NCBI GenBank assembly: GCA_026388735.1
Contig: JAPLJG010000096.1
Coordinates: 1-51,236, forward strand
Length of the DNA: 51,236 nucleotides
From: Deltaproteobacteria bacterium
GTDB lineage: Bacteria; Desulfobacterota; Desulfobulbia; Desulfobulbales; Desulfurivibrionaceae
Direction of reading: 5' to 3'
Shown here: one piece after another, positions 43,054 through 51,236 of the stretch
How positions within the stretch are numbered: position 1 is the first letter of the stretch
Layout of the letters: the number at the start of each line of letters is the position of its first letter
Translations under genes and position numbers: made by a program
Notes under the pieces: model-generated
Database searches by the model: none
Told to the model about the DNA's origin: nothing
Seen by the model: only the letters and a program-made list of their open reading frames with translations

Positions 43054-43548
43054 ATGTGGCGCCTGTTTATCATAAGATTTTGTTTAATAATCATCTTCCT
43101 CTTTTCCATCTTGTTCGGTGTCACTTCCTGGAACAAAATAAGGCTTGGTAACGATACAGAAAAATGGGTTTCTGCCAATGGGACTATTACAAAATCCGAG
43201 GTGATAAAAAACAAGATCCGGAGCCGTGTTTCCTGGTGTACTAAAATAGAATTCGCCTATGAATACGGTGGCTGTTCGTATACGAGCAACAAGCTGCGGT
43301 ACGGGGCGGGATGCGACCTGATCAAGAGCACCGCAATGGAATTTACCCAAAAACACAAAATTGGCCAAACAGTGCAGGTCTTTGTAAACCCAGAAGATTC
43401 AGAAATGGCTGTTCTTGAAAAAGGCGTTGGCAAAACAGATTACTTTGGATTCTGTGTGAGCATTCTTGCAGGAATTTTGGGTCTTGGATGTTTCTTGCCT
43501 AAAAGATTCTTAATCGGGGAGCAAATCAAGCCAGAGGTCTCACTGTAA
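43054..43548 (+). CDS. DUF3592-domain membrane protein
   Basis: A 164-residue protein with an N-terminal helix (about residues 4-26), a soluble central domain (WVSANGTITKSEV, IEFAYEYGGCSYTSNKL, VQVFVNPEDSEMAVLEKG) and a second helix (about 132-150). This order is the DUF3592 pattern; function unknown. The ATG has GGAG 6 bases upstream. Base composition is more A/T-rich than the neighbouring metabolic genes, fitting recent acquisition with the toxin-antitoxin genes. Confidence 0.8.
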   Translation: MWRLFIIRFCLIIIFLFSILFGVTSWNKIRLGNDTEKWVSANGTITKSEVIKNKIRSRVSWCTKIEFAYEYGGCSYTSNKLRYGAGCDLIKSTAMEFTQKHKIGQTVQVFVNPEDSEMAVLEKGVGKTDYFGFCVSILAGILGLGCFLPKRFLIGEQIKPEVSL

Positions 43549-43785
43549 CAGTTTAGGTCGTCGCACGGGGACTTGTTGCCGTTTCCGTGGCGATAGAAAG
43601 TCGTTTTTCGCTTATGTCACATATTTGTATAAATGCGGAATATTTGACAACGTAATAAACTTATCATCACATAACAAAAGGGGAAATACTCAACCTAGGC
43701 AGAAGCAGAACAAGAAAAAGGGAACGTTGAACTTTTTCCTGGCCTTATACCCAGCACTTAAACAAAACAAATCACGATCACCCAT
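43549..43785. other. AT-rich intergenic region before the aldo/keto reductase
   Basis: No gene or RNA is recognised. TTGACA occurs near 43644 and TATAAA near 43629, but no pair with proper spacing is convincing. The region probably contains the reductase promoter and marks the right edge of the accessory island. Confidence 0.4.
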
Positions 43786-44805
43786 ATGAAATACAACTAC
43801 ATCGGAAAAAGCGGCCTGAGAGTCTCCAACATCTGCATGGGGACAATGACCTTCGGGAAAAAATGCGATAAAAAAATATCGTTTGAAATCCTTGATAAGG
43901 CCTATGCCAATGGCGTCAACTTTTATGACACGGCCGAAGTCTATCCCGTTCCGCCAACGGCGGAAACGTATGGGGTTACGGAAGAGATCTTTGGGGAGTG
44001 GCTGGCAGGTAAGCCGAGAGATTCAATCATCGTTGCCACAAAAGTCGCGGGCGCGGCCAATGGCTGGTTCGTTCCCCCGGTGCGCCACGGCCTGACGGCC
44101 ATCGATGCGTTTCATATCACGACCGCCGTCGAAGGGAGCTTGCGGCGGCTCAAGACCGATTACATCGATCTCTATCAAGTCCACTGGCCCGACACCGTAG
44201 TGCCCATTGAAGAGAGCCTTGAAGCGCTCGATCAGCTCGTTCGCAGCGGGAAAGTGCGCTATATCGGGACCTCGAACGAGAACGCCTACGGCCTGACCAA
44301 GGCCTTGGAAACCAGCCGTTATCGGGGCTTCAAACGATTTGAGAGCATCCAGAACAATTTTTCCATGCTCAACAGACGCTTCCTGGATGAAATTGCCATC
44401 GTCTGCAAAAAAGAGCAGGTCGGCCTACTCCCCTTTTCGCCGCTGGCCGGCGGAGTATTGAGCGGCAAGTATAAGCCCGACCGACACTGGGACGGCTTTC
44501 GCTTCGGAGATTACCTGACCAATCCTGATCCGAGGATGAAAGCGCAGGCTGGACGATTTGCCGGTGAGAGATCCATAGCTGCTGCCCAAAAATATGCAGC
44601 CATCGCCATAAAACATGGGCTTGCTCCGGCAACCCTGGCAGCGGCATGGACGCTCAGTTTTGATTTTGTGCCCAGCACCATCGTCGGGGCAACGCATCCT
44701 TCGCAACTGGACGACACCCTCAAAGCAGCGGAAACCGTTCTTTCCCTAGAGCTCCTGAAAGAGTGCGAGAGCGTCAATCAAGAGATTCTGTACCCGATGG
44801 GATAA
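43786..44805 (+). CDS. aldo/keto reductase
   Basis: A 339-residue (beta/alpha)8-barrel NADPH-dependent oxidoreductase. Catalytic tetrad: Asp and Tyr in NFYDTAEVYP, Lys in VATKVAG and His in QVHWPD. The cofactor region is LLPFSPLAGGVLSGKY and STIVGATHPSQLDDTL. It resembles the Tas/YakC-like group (KYNYIGKSGLRVSNICMGTM at the start). The substrate is not predictable. It is followed after 5 bases by the DUF167 gene. Confidence 0.93.
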   Translation: MKYNYIGKSGLRVSNICMGTMTFGKKCDKKISFEILDKAYANGVNFYDTAEVYPVPPTAETYGVTEEIFGEWLAGKPRDSIIVATKVAGAANGWFVPPVRHGLTAIDAFHITTAVEGSLRRLKTDYIDLYQVHWPDTVVPIEESLEALDQLVRSGKVRYIGTSNENAYGLTKALETSRYRGFKRFESIQNNFSMLNRRFLDEIAIVCKKEQVGLLPFSPLAGGVLSGKYKPDRHWDGFRFGDYLTNPDPRMKAQAGRFAGERSIAAAQKYAAIAIKHGLAPATLAAAWTLSFDFVPSTIVGATHPSQLDDTLKAAETVLSLELLKECESVNQEILYPMG

Positions 44806-44810
44806 GAGGG

Positions 44811-45113
44811 ATGACGGAAAGACCCTTTTATACTTGGGAAGGCGATGTGCTGGTCCTCAATATCCTCGGCACCCCCAATGCCAAGAAAGATGCCATCGGC
44901 AAGGTAAAGGGACATCAACTCTGCGTCAGCGTCAAGGCTGTGCCGCGTGGCGGAAAGGCGACCGACTATATGGTGCGCTTCCTGGCGGAGGAGTTTGGGG
45001 TTTCGGCACGTGATATTGAGGTCGTGACCGGCAGGATGAATGTCAATAAGGTGCTACGAATAAAGTCTCCCCAACGGCTGCCAGGGGTTATCGGTCAGCA
45101 GAAGTTGTTTTAG
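44811..45113 (+). CDS. DUF167/YggU family protein
   Basis: A 100-residue protein with the YggU pattern: VLVLNILGTPNAKKDAIG, then LCVSVKAVPRGGKATDYMVRFLAE and VVTGRMNVNKVLRI (quoted in parts). The canonical family Lys/Asn/Ser region is somewhat altered. Structure known for homologues, function unknown. The ATG at 44811 is preferred; an in-frame start at 44763 would overlap the reductase by 43 bases. Confidence 0.8.
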   Translation: MTERPFYTWEGDVLVLNILGTPNAKKDAIGKVKGHQLCVSVKAVPRGGKATDYMVRFLAEEFGVSARDIEVVTGRMNVNKVLRIKSPQRLPGVIGQQKLF

Positions 45114-45181
45114 TCTCTTAGCAGGGATGTCCCATATTTTTTCCGCCTCTATTCCCGTCACAGCCCAACCGCAGCAAGCAC

Positions 45182-45769
45182 TCAACAAAAATTCTGGGTG
45201 ACCAGCACCTTGCCGTCCCTCCCGATGGCGACGCCGATCCCCTCCCGCCGGAAGTAACGGGTCAGGATATTCCGCCGATGGCCGGGACTCGTCATCCATT
45301 GCCTGACTACGGCGGCGGCAAACTGCCCCTCCGCGTCCGCCTGTCCATGCCGACGCACGATGGCGCTGGAGAGATGATTATAGGCAATATTTTCGCTCCC
45401 CAGATTGGTGCTCATGCCAAAGAAGAAGCCCTTTCTGATGGCGCACTTGAATCCGGCCCGCCGGTAACGCTCGACAAAAGTGCGGCCTTCCGGATCGGTG
45501 TGGGAGAAAAAGTTCCGCGTCGCCATGTCCTGGCTGTAATCGCGGGCGATCTGTTGCAGGGTTTGATTCCATGCCAGCTCCGGCAGCCCGGCATCCTTTC
45601 GCTCCTGATTGATGAGGTCATGGATTCTACTTTCCAGCCTGGCAACATCGATGGCGGGTTGTCCAGCGGAGCGCGACTCATTACGGGTCGCCGCGCTCGC
45701 GACTGGTCCGGCCAGCCAGCAGCTGAACAGCACAAGAAGCATTGGGATAAGGATTGTTTTTTTTCGCAT
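45182..45769 (-). CDS. secreted CAP-domain (SCP/PR1-like) protein
   Basis: A 195-residue protein with a Sec signal peptide (RKKTILIPMLLVLFSCWLA, cleavage likely after VASAA). The CAP domain has its usual motifs: INQERKDAGLPELAWN, FFSHTDPEGRTF with His, GSENIAYN with Glu, and VRQWMTSPGHRRNIL with His. These cavity residues are the family's putative active site. The bacterial role is unclear. No ribosome-binding site is obvious. It is convergent with the DUF167 gene. Confidence 0.9.
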   Translation of the reverse strand: MRKKTILIPMLLVLFSCWLAGPVASAATRNESRSAGQPAIDVARLESRIHDLINQERKDAGLPELAWNQTLQQIARDYSQDMATRNFFSHTDPEGRTFVERYRRAGFKCAIRKGFFFGMSTNLGSENIAYNHLSSAIVRRHGQADAEGQFAAAVVRQWMTSPGHRRNILTRYFRREGIGVAIGRDGKVLVTQNFC

Positions 45770-45977
45770 GGCGACCAGGAGGATGCTGTTTCCTAAACCG
45801 GGGTGACAACGCCTATCTATATCTTAACAGTAGCCGAAACGCTCCTGTTGGGCGAGTTGCGTTACAGTTTTTCTTCCACAAGGCAGATAAAGCCGGATTG
45901 CGGTGGCAATCGCCATGATCAGCAGCCTCTTGCCCCTTGAACCGGGGAGACAGAGGGCGTGTTTCGCCTCTCTCGGT
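45770..45977. other. intergenic region between CAP and MFS genes
   Basis: I see no gene, RNA or clear promoter in these 208 bases. Open frames here are antisense or out-of-frame continuations. Confidence 0.4.
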
Positions 45978-47360
45978 TCACCGACCATCCCCGCCTGTCC
46001 CCCCTCCCTTCTTTTCTCCAAACCCCAAGGTAATCCCAAAAACCCTGGCCAGGGAACGCAACGGCTGGCTCGGCTGGATAAGATGCCGCAGCTCGTGCAG
46101 GGGCGGCTTGCCCTCCTCCGTCGACAGTCCGAACATGAACCCGGCTGCGGCCAGGCCGATACAGCCGGCGATGAGAAAACAGAGGCGGAAGCCAGCCATC
46201 CCCAAATAATCGATGAGCAGACCCGCCAGAATCGGCGGCAAGCCGTTGGCGGTGGAAATCCCGAGAATCCAAAGGCTGGTGTAGGCCACCCGACCCTCGT
46301 CACGGACCCGGCAGAGCATGCCGCTGGCGCTGACCATGGTGAAGGCGGCATTGAAGATCGTGGTGAACACAATGACCGGCACTGCCAGCAGCCCAGTCAG
46401 GCGACCGCCCGGCAGCAGCCCCCACCAGCAAAAAGCCAGCAGCGCATGCGCGGCCAGAAGCTGGATCATGGCCGGGACGCTGCCGAAACGGTCGGCGGCT
46501 CGGCCCCAGAAATGAACGGTACAGGCTACCCCGATCCCGCCTGCGGCAAGGAGCAGCATGATCCTGGCCTCGGAATAGAAAAGCATATCGCGCAGATACA
46601 TCACCGAAGCGGCATTGAGCCACATGACCGAGGCGGTGCCCAGCATGGCGAGGACGAAAAAGCGGCGGTACTCTTGATCCGCCAACGCCTGTTGCAAGGA
46701 GGGCCTCCGGCCGGAGACCCCGAAATCCGTGGTGACGACCCGCTCGCCGCCCGGGATCTTTCGGATAAGCTGCACGCTCCAGAAGCCTGCGCCGATGCCC
46801 GCCGCGTAGATGAGGAAAAAACGCCCCAGCCCCTGCCCCAGGCCGAGGATCAGGGCCATGGCCAGGGCAAGGGCGATGATGATCACCTGGCTCATGGCCG
46901 CCTCGATGGAGAGGTAGGAGCCAAGAAGCGGGCGGGGGACAATCTCGTGCAGCCACGGATACCAGGCGCCCACGCCCACGGCCCGGATGAGGGAAAAGGC
47001 CAGGGTGGCGAAGAGCAGCACCTGCCAGCCGCCTGCCTCGCCCCAGCGGCTTATTGCCCAGGGGACAAGAAAAACCTACAGGGACAGGACATTTCTGGCC
47101 AGCCAGGTCCACAGCAGCAGCTTCCGGGGGCCAAGCCACTCCACCAACGGCACGGTGAACACCACCAGCAGCATGGAAATAGGGAGAAAGGAAAGCAGCA
47201 GCCCCACCCAAGCCGGGGGCATATTGAGGGCCCGGGCAAAGAGGACCATGGCCGGCCCGGCGATACATTGCCAGGAAAAGACGTTGACCGCCGTAAAGAT
47301 CAGAAAAAGGCGGGGCGGCCTGGGAAGCTCCCGCACCGCCGTGAGATATGAACGCAGCAT
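45978..47360 (-). pseudogene. MFS transporter interrupted by an in-frame TAG
   Basis: A single 461-codon frame encoding a 12-helix major facilitator protein, broken at codon 95 by TAG (47076-47078). The part before the stop starts at the ATG 47360 (GAGG 5 bases upstream) and includes FTAVNVFSWQCIAGPAMVLF and LLLWTWLARNVLSL. After the stop the same frame continues VFLVPWAISRWG, and the protein carries on to a basic, Gly-rich end. No frameshift is needed. Most likely a nonsense pseudogene; suppression or pyrrolysine insertion is the less likely alternative. Substrate unknown. Confidence 0.75.
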
Positions 47361-47596
47361 GATGTCCTCGTAAAAATCATTTTCAATCTCCAAAGTATAC
47401 GCTGCCCTGTCTCTTTGCAATGCCAACCACCGCCGCAAATCTTGTTCTTTTGCGCGAAGAGGGCTTTTCTTCCCCTGTAATCGCTGGTATAGAAAGAAAT
47501 ACCACTAGGGAATCAACCTGCATTCGGAAATGCTACGGACAGGCGCAGACAGCAGTCTCCACTGTGCGGCTTTCCGCTCAACAATAGAGGCAAACC

Positions 47597-48907
47597 ATGA
47601 TCATCACCCCCGTTACCACCACCTCCGCCAAAGGCAAAAAAATCCTGGCCGGATTGCGCGACCGTTTTCAACTGGCCGACCCTGCCTGCCAGGAGACTGT
47701 GAGCACCATCATTGCCGACATCCGCCAACGCGGCGACGAGGCGCTGGTCGAGTACATCCGCAAGTTTGATGCGCCGAAGATGAGCGTCAAACAGCTTCGG
47801 GTAAGCGATGAGGAGCTGCACGCGGCCATGGAATCGGCGGAGGACGATTTCCTCGACGCGCTGGAGATCGCCATTGAGCGCATCTACACCTTTCATGAAC
47901 GGGAAAAGGAGCAGTCCTGGATGGTGACGCGGGAAGACGGCGCCATCACCGGCAGAATCGTGCATCCGGTGGATTCCGCCGGGCTCTATGTTCCGGGCGG
48001 TCAGGGCGGCAAGACCCCCCTGGTCTCCTCGGTGCTGATGAACGGCATCCCCGCGGCCATCGCCGGGGTGGAACGGCGGGTGATGATGACCCCGCCGGAT
48101 GCAAACGGCAAGGTCAATCCGGCCCTGCTGGTGGCGGCCCAGGAAATCGGGATCACCGAGATCTACAAAGCGGGCAGCGCCTGGGCCATCGCGGCCCTGG
48201 CCTACGGCACCAAGACCATTGCACCGGTGGACGTGATCGTCGGCCCCGGCAACCAGTATGTGACCGAGGCCAAGCGCCAGGTTTCCGGCCGGGTGCGCAT
48301 CGACATGATCGCCGGACCCAGCGAGGTGCTGATCATCGCCGATGAAACCGGGGAACCCGCCTACATCGCCGCCGACATGCTGGCCCAGGCCGAGCACGAC
48401 CCGCAGGCCATGGCCATGTGCATCACCACCAGCGAAAAGCTGGCTGGGCAGATCGTGGTGGAACTCAAAAAACAACTGGCCAAACTGTCCCGGGCCGAGA
48501 TTGCCCAAAAATCCCTAAGCGAACGCGGGGTGATTTTGGTGGCCAAAGATCTGGAGGAAGCCATCCTCCTGGCCAACCAGATTGCCGCCGAGCATCTGGA
48601 GCTGATGGTTCAGGAACCCTTTCTCTGGCTGACCCGGGTCCGCCATGCCGGGGCGATCTTTCTCGGCCGTCACACCCCGGAATCGGCCGGAGATTATCTG
48701 GCCGGCCCCAACCACGTGCTGCCGACCATGGGCACGGCCCGCTTCTCCTCTGCCCTAGGGGTGGAAACCTTCATCAAAAAATCCAGCCTAATCGCCTACT
48801 CCGAGGAAGCCCTCAAAGCGGACAGCGCGCATATCCAGCTGCTCGCCAAGCTGGAAGGACTCACTGCCCATGCCAATTCCGTGGCCATCCGCACCAAGAA
48901 AAAATAG
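47597..48907 (+). CDS. hisD: histidinol dehydrogenase
   Basis: HisD, 436 residues, zinc-dependent, oxidises L-histidinol to L-histidine in two NAD+-linked steps. Signatures: [52 protein letters not shown], the zinc-site AQAEHDPQA, and catalytic [14 protein letters not shown]-like region, with GPNHVLPT near the end. The ATG at 47597 has GAGG 7 bases upstream. It stands alone, not in a his operon; divergent from the MFS gene. Confidence 0.96.
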   Translation: MIITPVTTTSAKGKKILAGLRDRFQLADPACQETVSTIIADIRQRGDEALVEYIRKFDAPKMSVKQLRVSDEELHAAMESAEDDFLDALEIAIERIYTFHEREKEQSWMVTREDGAITGRIVHPVDSAGLYVPGGQGGKTPLVSSVLMNGIPAAIAGVERRVMMTPPDANGKVNPALLVAAQEIGITEIYKAGSAWAIAALAYGTKTIAPVDVIVGPGNQYVTEAKRQVSGRVRIDMIAGPSEVLIIADETGEPAYIAADMLAQAEHDPQAMAMCITTSEKLAGQIVVELKKQLAKLSRAEIAQKSLSERGVILVAKDLEEAILLANQIAAEHLELMVQEPFLWLTRVRHAGAIFLGRHTPESAGDYLAGPNHVLPTMGTARFSSALGVETFIKKSSLIAYSEEALKADSAHIQLLAKLEGLTAHANSVAIRTKKK

Positions 48908-49060
48908 GCTAAGTGCCCACACAATTGCCAGGGATTCTTTGCAGATAACAGCCGGAGGAAGATCACCGATATTTTTTTGCCTTCCCCTTGCTTTCGGAGT
49001 ATATTGCCTACCTAGTATCCCGTACCACATTGTTCCCTTACACGTTACGCACAAGGCTCC

Positions 49061-49432
49061 ATGTCAAAAACAATTCTCATAGTCGATGATTCCGCCATGA
49101 TCCGGCGTATTGTCAGCCAGCTTGTCCAGCGCCTGGGGCACCAGCCTTTCACTGCGGAAAACGGCCTCCGGGGATATGAGATGGCAGCTGAGGTCCAGCC
49201 GGACATGATTATCATGGACATCGAAATGCCAGTGATGGACGGCTTCGAAGCAACCTGGCGGATCAAGTCCGACCAGCGCACCACCCATATCCCGGTGATG
49301 TTCTTCACTGCTCTGGGGAGCGAGGAAAATATCCAGCAGGCCAAGGAAGCTGGTTGCATCGGCTTTTTAAACAAGCCGGTCTGCAAGGAAGAGCTCAGCC
49401 AGGCCATCCTCGACATTTTTGGGACGGACTGA
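49061..49432 (+). CDS. CheY-like response regulator (receiver only)
   Basis: A 123-residue receiver domain: ILIVDDSAMIRR with the acidic pair, phosphoacceptor Asp in DMIIMDIEMPVMDG, Thr in MFFTALGS and Lys in FLNKPV. No output domain. It is 6 bases upstream of the HD-GYP gene, so it likely signals to or with it; a histidine kinase is not in this window. Confidence 0.93.
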   Translation: MSKTILIVDDSAMIRRIVSQLVQRLGHQPFTAENGLRGYEMAAEVQPDMIIMDIEMPVMDGFEATWRIKSDQRTTHIPVMFFTALGSEENIQQAKEAGCIGFLNKPVCKEELSQAILDIFGTD

Positions 49433-49438
49433 CCCGAC

Positions 49439-50863
49439 ATGGCCTCTATTCTGGATCACCTCTTCGACAGCGCTTTTTTCGACCAATCCATCGACTATCT
49501 CGCCGAAACACTTGATCTTGCAATCACCGTGCTCGACAGCGAAGGACTGTCTGTTGCCAGCCGCCAGGCCAAGGGGGGCGACACCCTAGCCAGCCGCACC
49601 TACCCTTTTAGTTTTCCCTCCGACATCGGCTCCATTGTCTGCGCCGCACCAAACCAGGACCTCCTTGACCAAGCCGAACCGCACATCCTCTATTGCCTGG
49701 CCTCCCTGAACAGCCAGCTCCTGCGGGAGACGGAACTCCAGGAAACCACAGAGGAGATGCTGCAACTCTCCAGCCAGCTCAATTTCCTGTTCAAGGTGGC
49801 CAAAAAAATCATCGGCATCGATGACTTAAAAAAATGCTACCAGATCATCCTGGATGAAATTTCCCAGACAATCAAGGCAGACCAGGGATTCATCCACACC
49901 AAAGGCCGGTGGGACGAGGAAATCCGCGTCACCCACCGGATGACCGACGAGGAAGTGAACTCGACTCGAAATAGCATCTGTCTGAAGCAAAAAGCGGCAG
50001 GCAGCACCATCATCTGCACCCGCGAGGACGGCGCCTCGCTGCTCTATTCGCCGATCAAGGAAAAAGATGGACAGAGCGGCCAGATGGTCTTCCACAGGGC
50101 TTTTTCCGCCTCCGAAAAACAGCTGGTCGCCATTATCGAAAACATCATTTCGCCGACCTTTGAAACCCTGCGCCTGTACGACAGCCTCCAGGACCTCTAC
50201 CTGAACACGGTCAAAGCCCTGGCTGCGGCCATTGACGCCAAGGACGAATATACCCACGGCCATTCATTCCGGGTGGCCAAGTATGCCATGACCATTGGCG
50301 GACAGCTTGGACTCGGCAACCAGCAGATCAACGACCTGGAGATCGCCGGGTACATGCATGACCTGGGCAAGATCGGCATCTCGGAACTGATCTTGGGCAA
50401 ACCAGGAAAACTCACCCACGAAGAGTTCTGCCTCATCCAGAAACACCCGGTCTTCACCGACAAAATCCTCCAACCCATCAAATTACCAGTCCACATCCTC
50501 GAAGGCGCGACCCAGCACCACGAGCGGATGGACGGCACCGGCTATCCCAATGGCCTGGCAGGCGCGAACATCTCCCTGTTCGGCCGGATCATCGCGGTGG
50601 CAGATGTCTTCGACGCGCTCACCTCCAAACGCCCCTACCGGGAGGCCTTACCGGTGGAAGCGGCTCTCAGGACGCTATGCGACGGTATCGACAGCCTGTT
50701 CGACCGCGAGATGATCCTCGCCTTCATCTCGGCCCTGCGTTCGGAACTGAGCAAGGAGGCACTGGCTGACATCAACATGGGGCTCAGATACGACGACATC
50801 CAAAATCTGAACCAGTTTCTGATCGAACTGAAGGAATTCGCCCTGGACGCTAACCGGGGTTGA
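49439..50863 (+). CDS. HD-GYP cyclic-di-GMP phosphodiesterase with a GAF-like sensor
   Basis: A 474-residue protein. The N-terminal about 110 residues are an unassigned sensor-like region, followed by a coiled linker and a GAF-like domain (about residues 120-255). A HD-GYP domain follows: HGHSFRVAKYA, GYMHDLGKIGI (HD), HHERMDGTGYPNGL (GYP motif) and VADVFDALTSKRPYREAL. Such enzymes hydrolyse cyclic di-GMP to pGpG or GMP. All metal ligands appear present, so it should be active. Pairing with the upstream single-domain receiver suggests phosphorelay control. Confidence 0.9.
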   Translation: MASILDHLFDSAFFDQSIDYLAETLDLAITVLDSEGLSVASRQAKGGDTLASRTYPFSFPSDIGSIVCAAPNQDLLDQAEPHILYCLASLNSQLLRETELQETTEEMLQLSSQLNFLFKVAKKIIGIDDLKKCYQIILDEISQTIKADQGFIHTKGRWDEEIRVTHRMTDEEVNSTRNSICLKQKAAGSTIICTREDGASLLYSPIKEKDGQSGQMVFHRAFSASEKQLVAIIENIISPTFETLRLYDSLQDLYLNTVKALAAAIDAKDEYTHGHSFRVAKYAMTIGGQLGLGNQQINDLEIAGYMHDLGKIGISELILGKPGKLTHEEFCLIQKHPVFTDKILQPIKLPVHILEGATQHHERMDGTGYPNGLAGANISLFGRIIAVADVFDALTSKRPYREALPVEAALRTLCDGIDSLFDREMILAFISALRSELSKEALADINMGLRYDDIQNLNQFLIELKEFALDANRG

Positions 50864-50895
50864 CCCCGTCCGGCCGACGATAACCAAGGAAACCC

Positions 50896-51236
50896 ATGCA
50901 GGTTCTCAAGCATTTTTTCGACAACAACAAGAATTGGGCGGCCACGATCAAAGAGGCCGACCCTGATTTCTTCACCAAACTCGCCAGCCAGCAAAGCCCC
51001 GAGTACCTTTGGATCGGCTGCGCCGACAGCCGGGTGCCGGCCAACGAGATCGTCAACATGCGGCCCGGCGAGATCTTCGTCCACCGCAACATCGCCAACG
51101 TGGTGGTCCATACCGATCTCAACTGCCTCTCAGTAATCCAGTACGCGGTGGATGTGCTCAAGGTTAAGCACATCATTGTCTGCGGCCACTACGATTGCGG
51201 CGGCATCACCGCCGCCCTGGAAAACACCGAACACGG
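50896..51236 (+). CDS. beta-carbonic anhydrase (truncated by the window edge)
   Basis: The first 113 codons of a beta-class carbonic anhydrase starting at the ATG 50896 ([13 protein letters not shown]). Zinc ligands and catalytic dyad are visible: Cys and Asp-Arg in [25 protein letters not shown], and His-x2-Cys in [10 protein letters not shown]. The enzyme interconverts CO2 and bicarbonate. An AAGGAAACCC ribosome-binding site precedes it. The 3' end lies outside the window. Confidence 0.93.
   Translation, partial: MQVLKHFFDNNKNWAATIKEADPDFFTKLASQQSPEYLWIGCADSRVPANEIVNMRPGEIFVHRNIANVVVHTDLNCLSVIQYAVDVLKVKHIIVCGHYDCGGITAALENTEH

Noticed and set aside
45903-47351. Plus-strand open frame of 482 codons, Gly/His/Gln-rich
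   Set aside because: Antisense of the MFS gene; the minus strand encodes a clear 12-helix transporter in one frame.

Overview
This window reads as chromosomal DNA from a Desulfobacterota bacterium, most likely a Desulfobulbales (Desulfobulbaceae-type) sulfur-cycle organism. The assignment is an inference from gene content: a complex I cluster without its NADH-oxidising module, a 12-heme c-type cytochrome, a NirJ/AhbD-type radical SAM protein beside hemE and hemH, a CbiR-type cobamide-remodelling enzyme, and many tightly overlapping genes. Most of the window is core chromosome, and almost everything left of about 27.3 kb is on the minus strand.

Region 1 (about 13.5 kb down to the left edge, minus strand) is a long RNA/translation super-operon. 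It starts at a near-consensus promoter and tRNA-Gly(CCC), then a strong terminator, then rimP, nusA, ylxR, infB, rbfA, nrnA, truB, rpsO, pnp, an M16 peptidase, dut, an MBL-fold hydrolase and cbiR. An extra promoter precedes rpsO. Hairpins sit after rpsO and after pnp. The layout parallels the E. coli metY-rimP-nusA-infB-rbfA-truB-rpsO-pnp locus.

Region 2 (13.7-25.2 kb, minus) is a nuoABCDHIJK cluster followed by an extra MrpD-like antiporter subunit, a small membrane protein, nuoL, nuoM and nuoN. There is no nuoEFG, so the electron donor is not NADH through the usual module, and there are four antiporter-like subunits instead of three.

Region 3 (25.2-27.4 kb, minus) holds an unexplained structured intergenic stretch, the murein-recycling ligase mpl, a conserved 59-residue protein and tRNA-Ala(GGC).

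Region 4 (27.5-33.6 kb, plus) is the rod-shape operon mreB-mreC-mreD-mrdA-rodA. Small ORFs overlap several of its start codons, and rodA has lost its normal end by running tail-to-tail into hemH. Region 5 (33.2-36.9 kb, minus) is a heme cluster: radical SAM protein, hemE, HD hydrolase, hemH.

Region 6 (37-51.2 kb) is mixed. It contains a PIN-PhoH ATPase, nadE coupled to a 12-heme cytochrome, a small accessory island (RelE-type toxin, XRE antitoxin, lone HigA, DUF3592 protein), an aldo/keto reductase, a DUF167 protein, a CAP-domain protein, an MFS gene broken by an in-frame TAG, hisD, a CheY-like receiver with an HD-GYP protein, and the start of a beta-carbonic anhydrase cut by the window edge.

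I found no complete new defence system, CRISPR array, insertion sequence or phage. The most interesting items are the four-antiporter complex I without NuoEFG, the rodA/hemH collision, the overlapping leader ORFs in the mre operon, the leaderless toxin promoter, and the pseudoknot-capable region at 25.36-25.44 kb.
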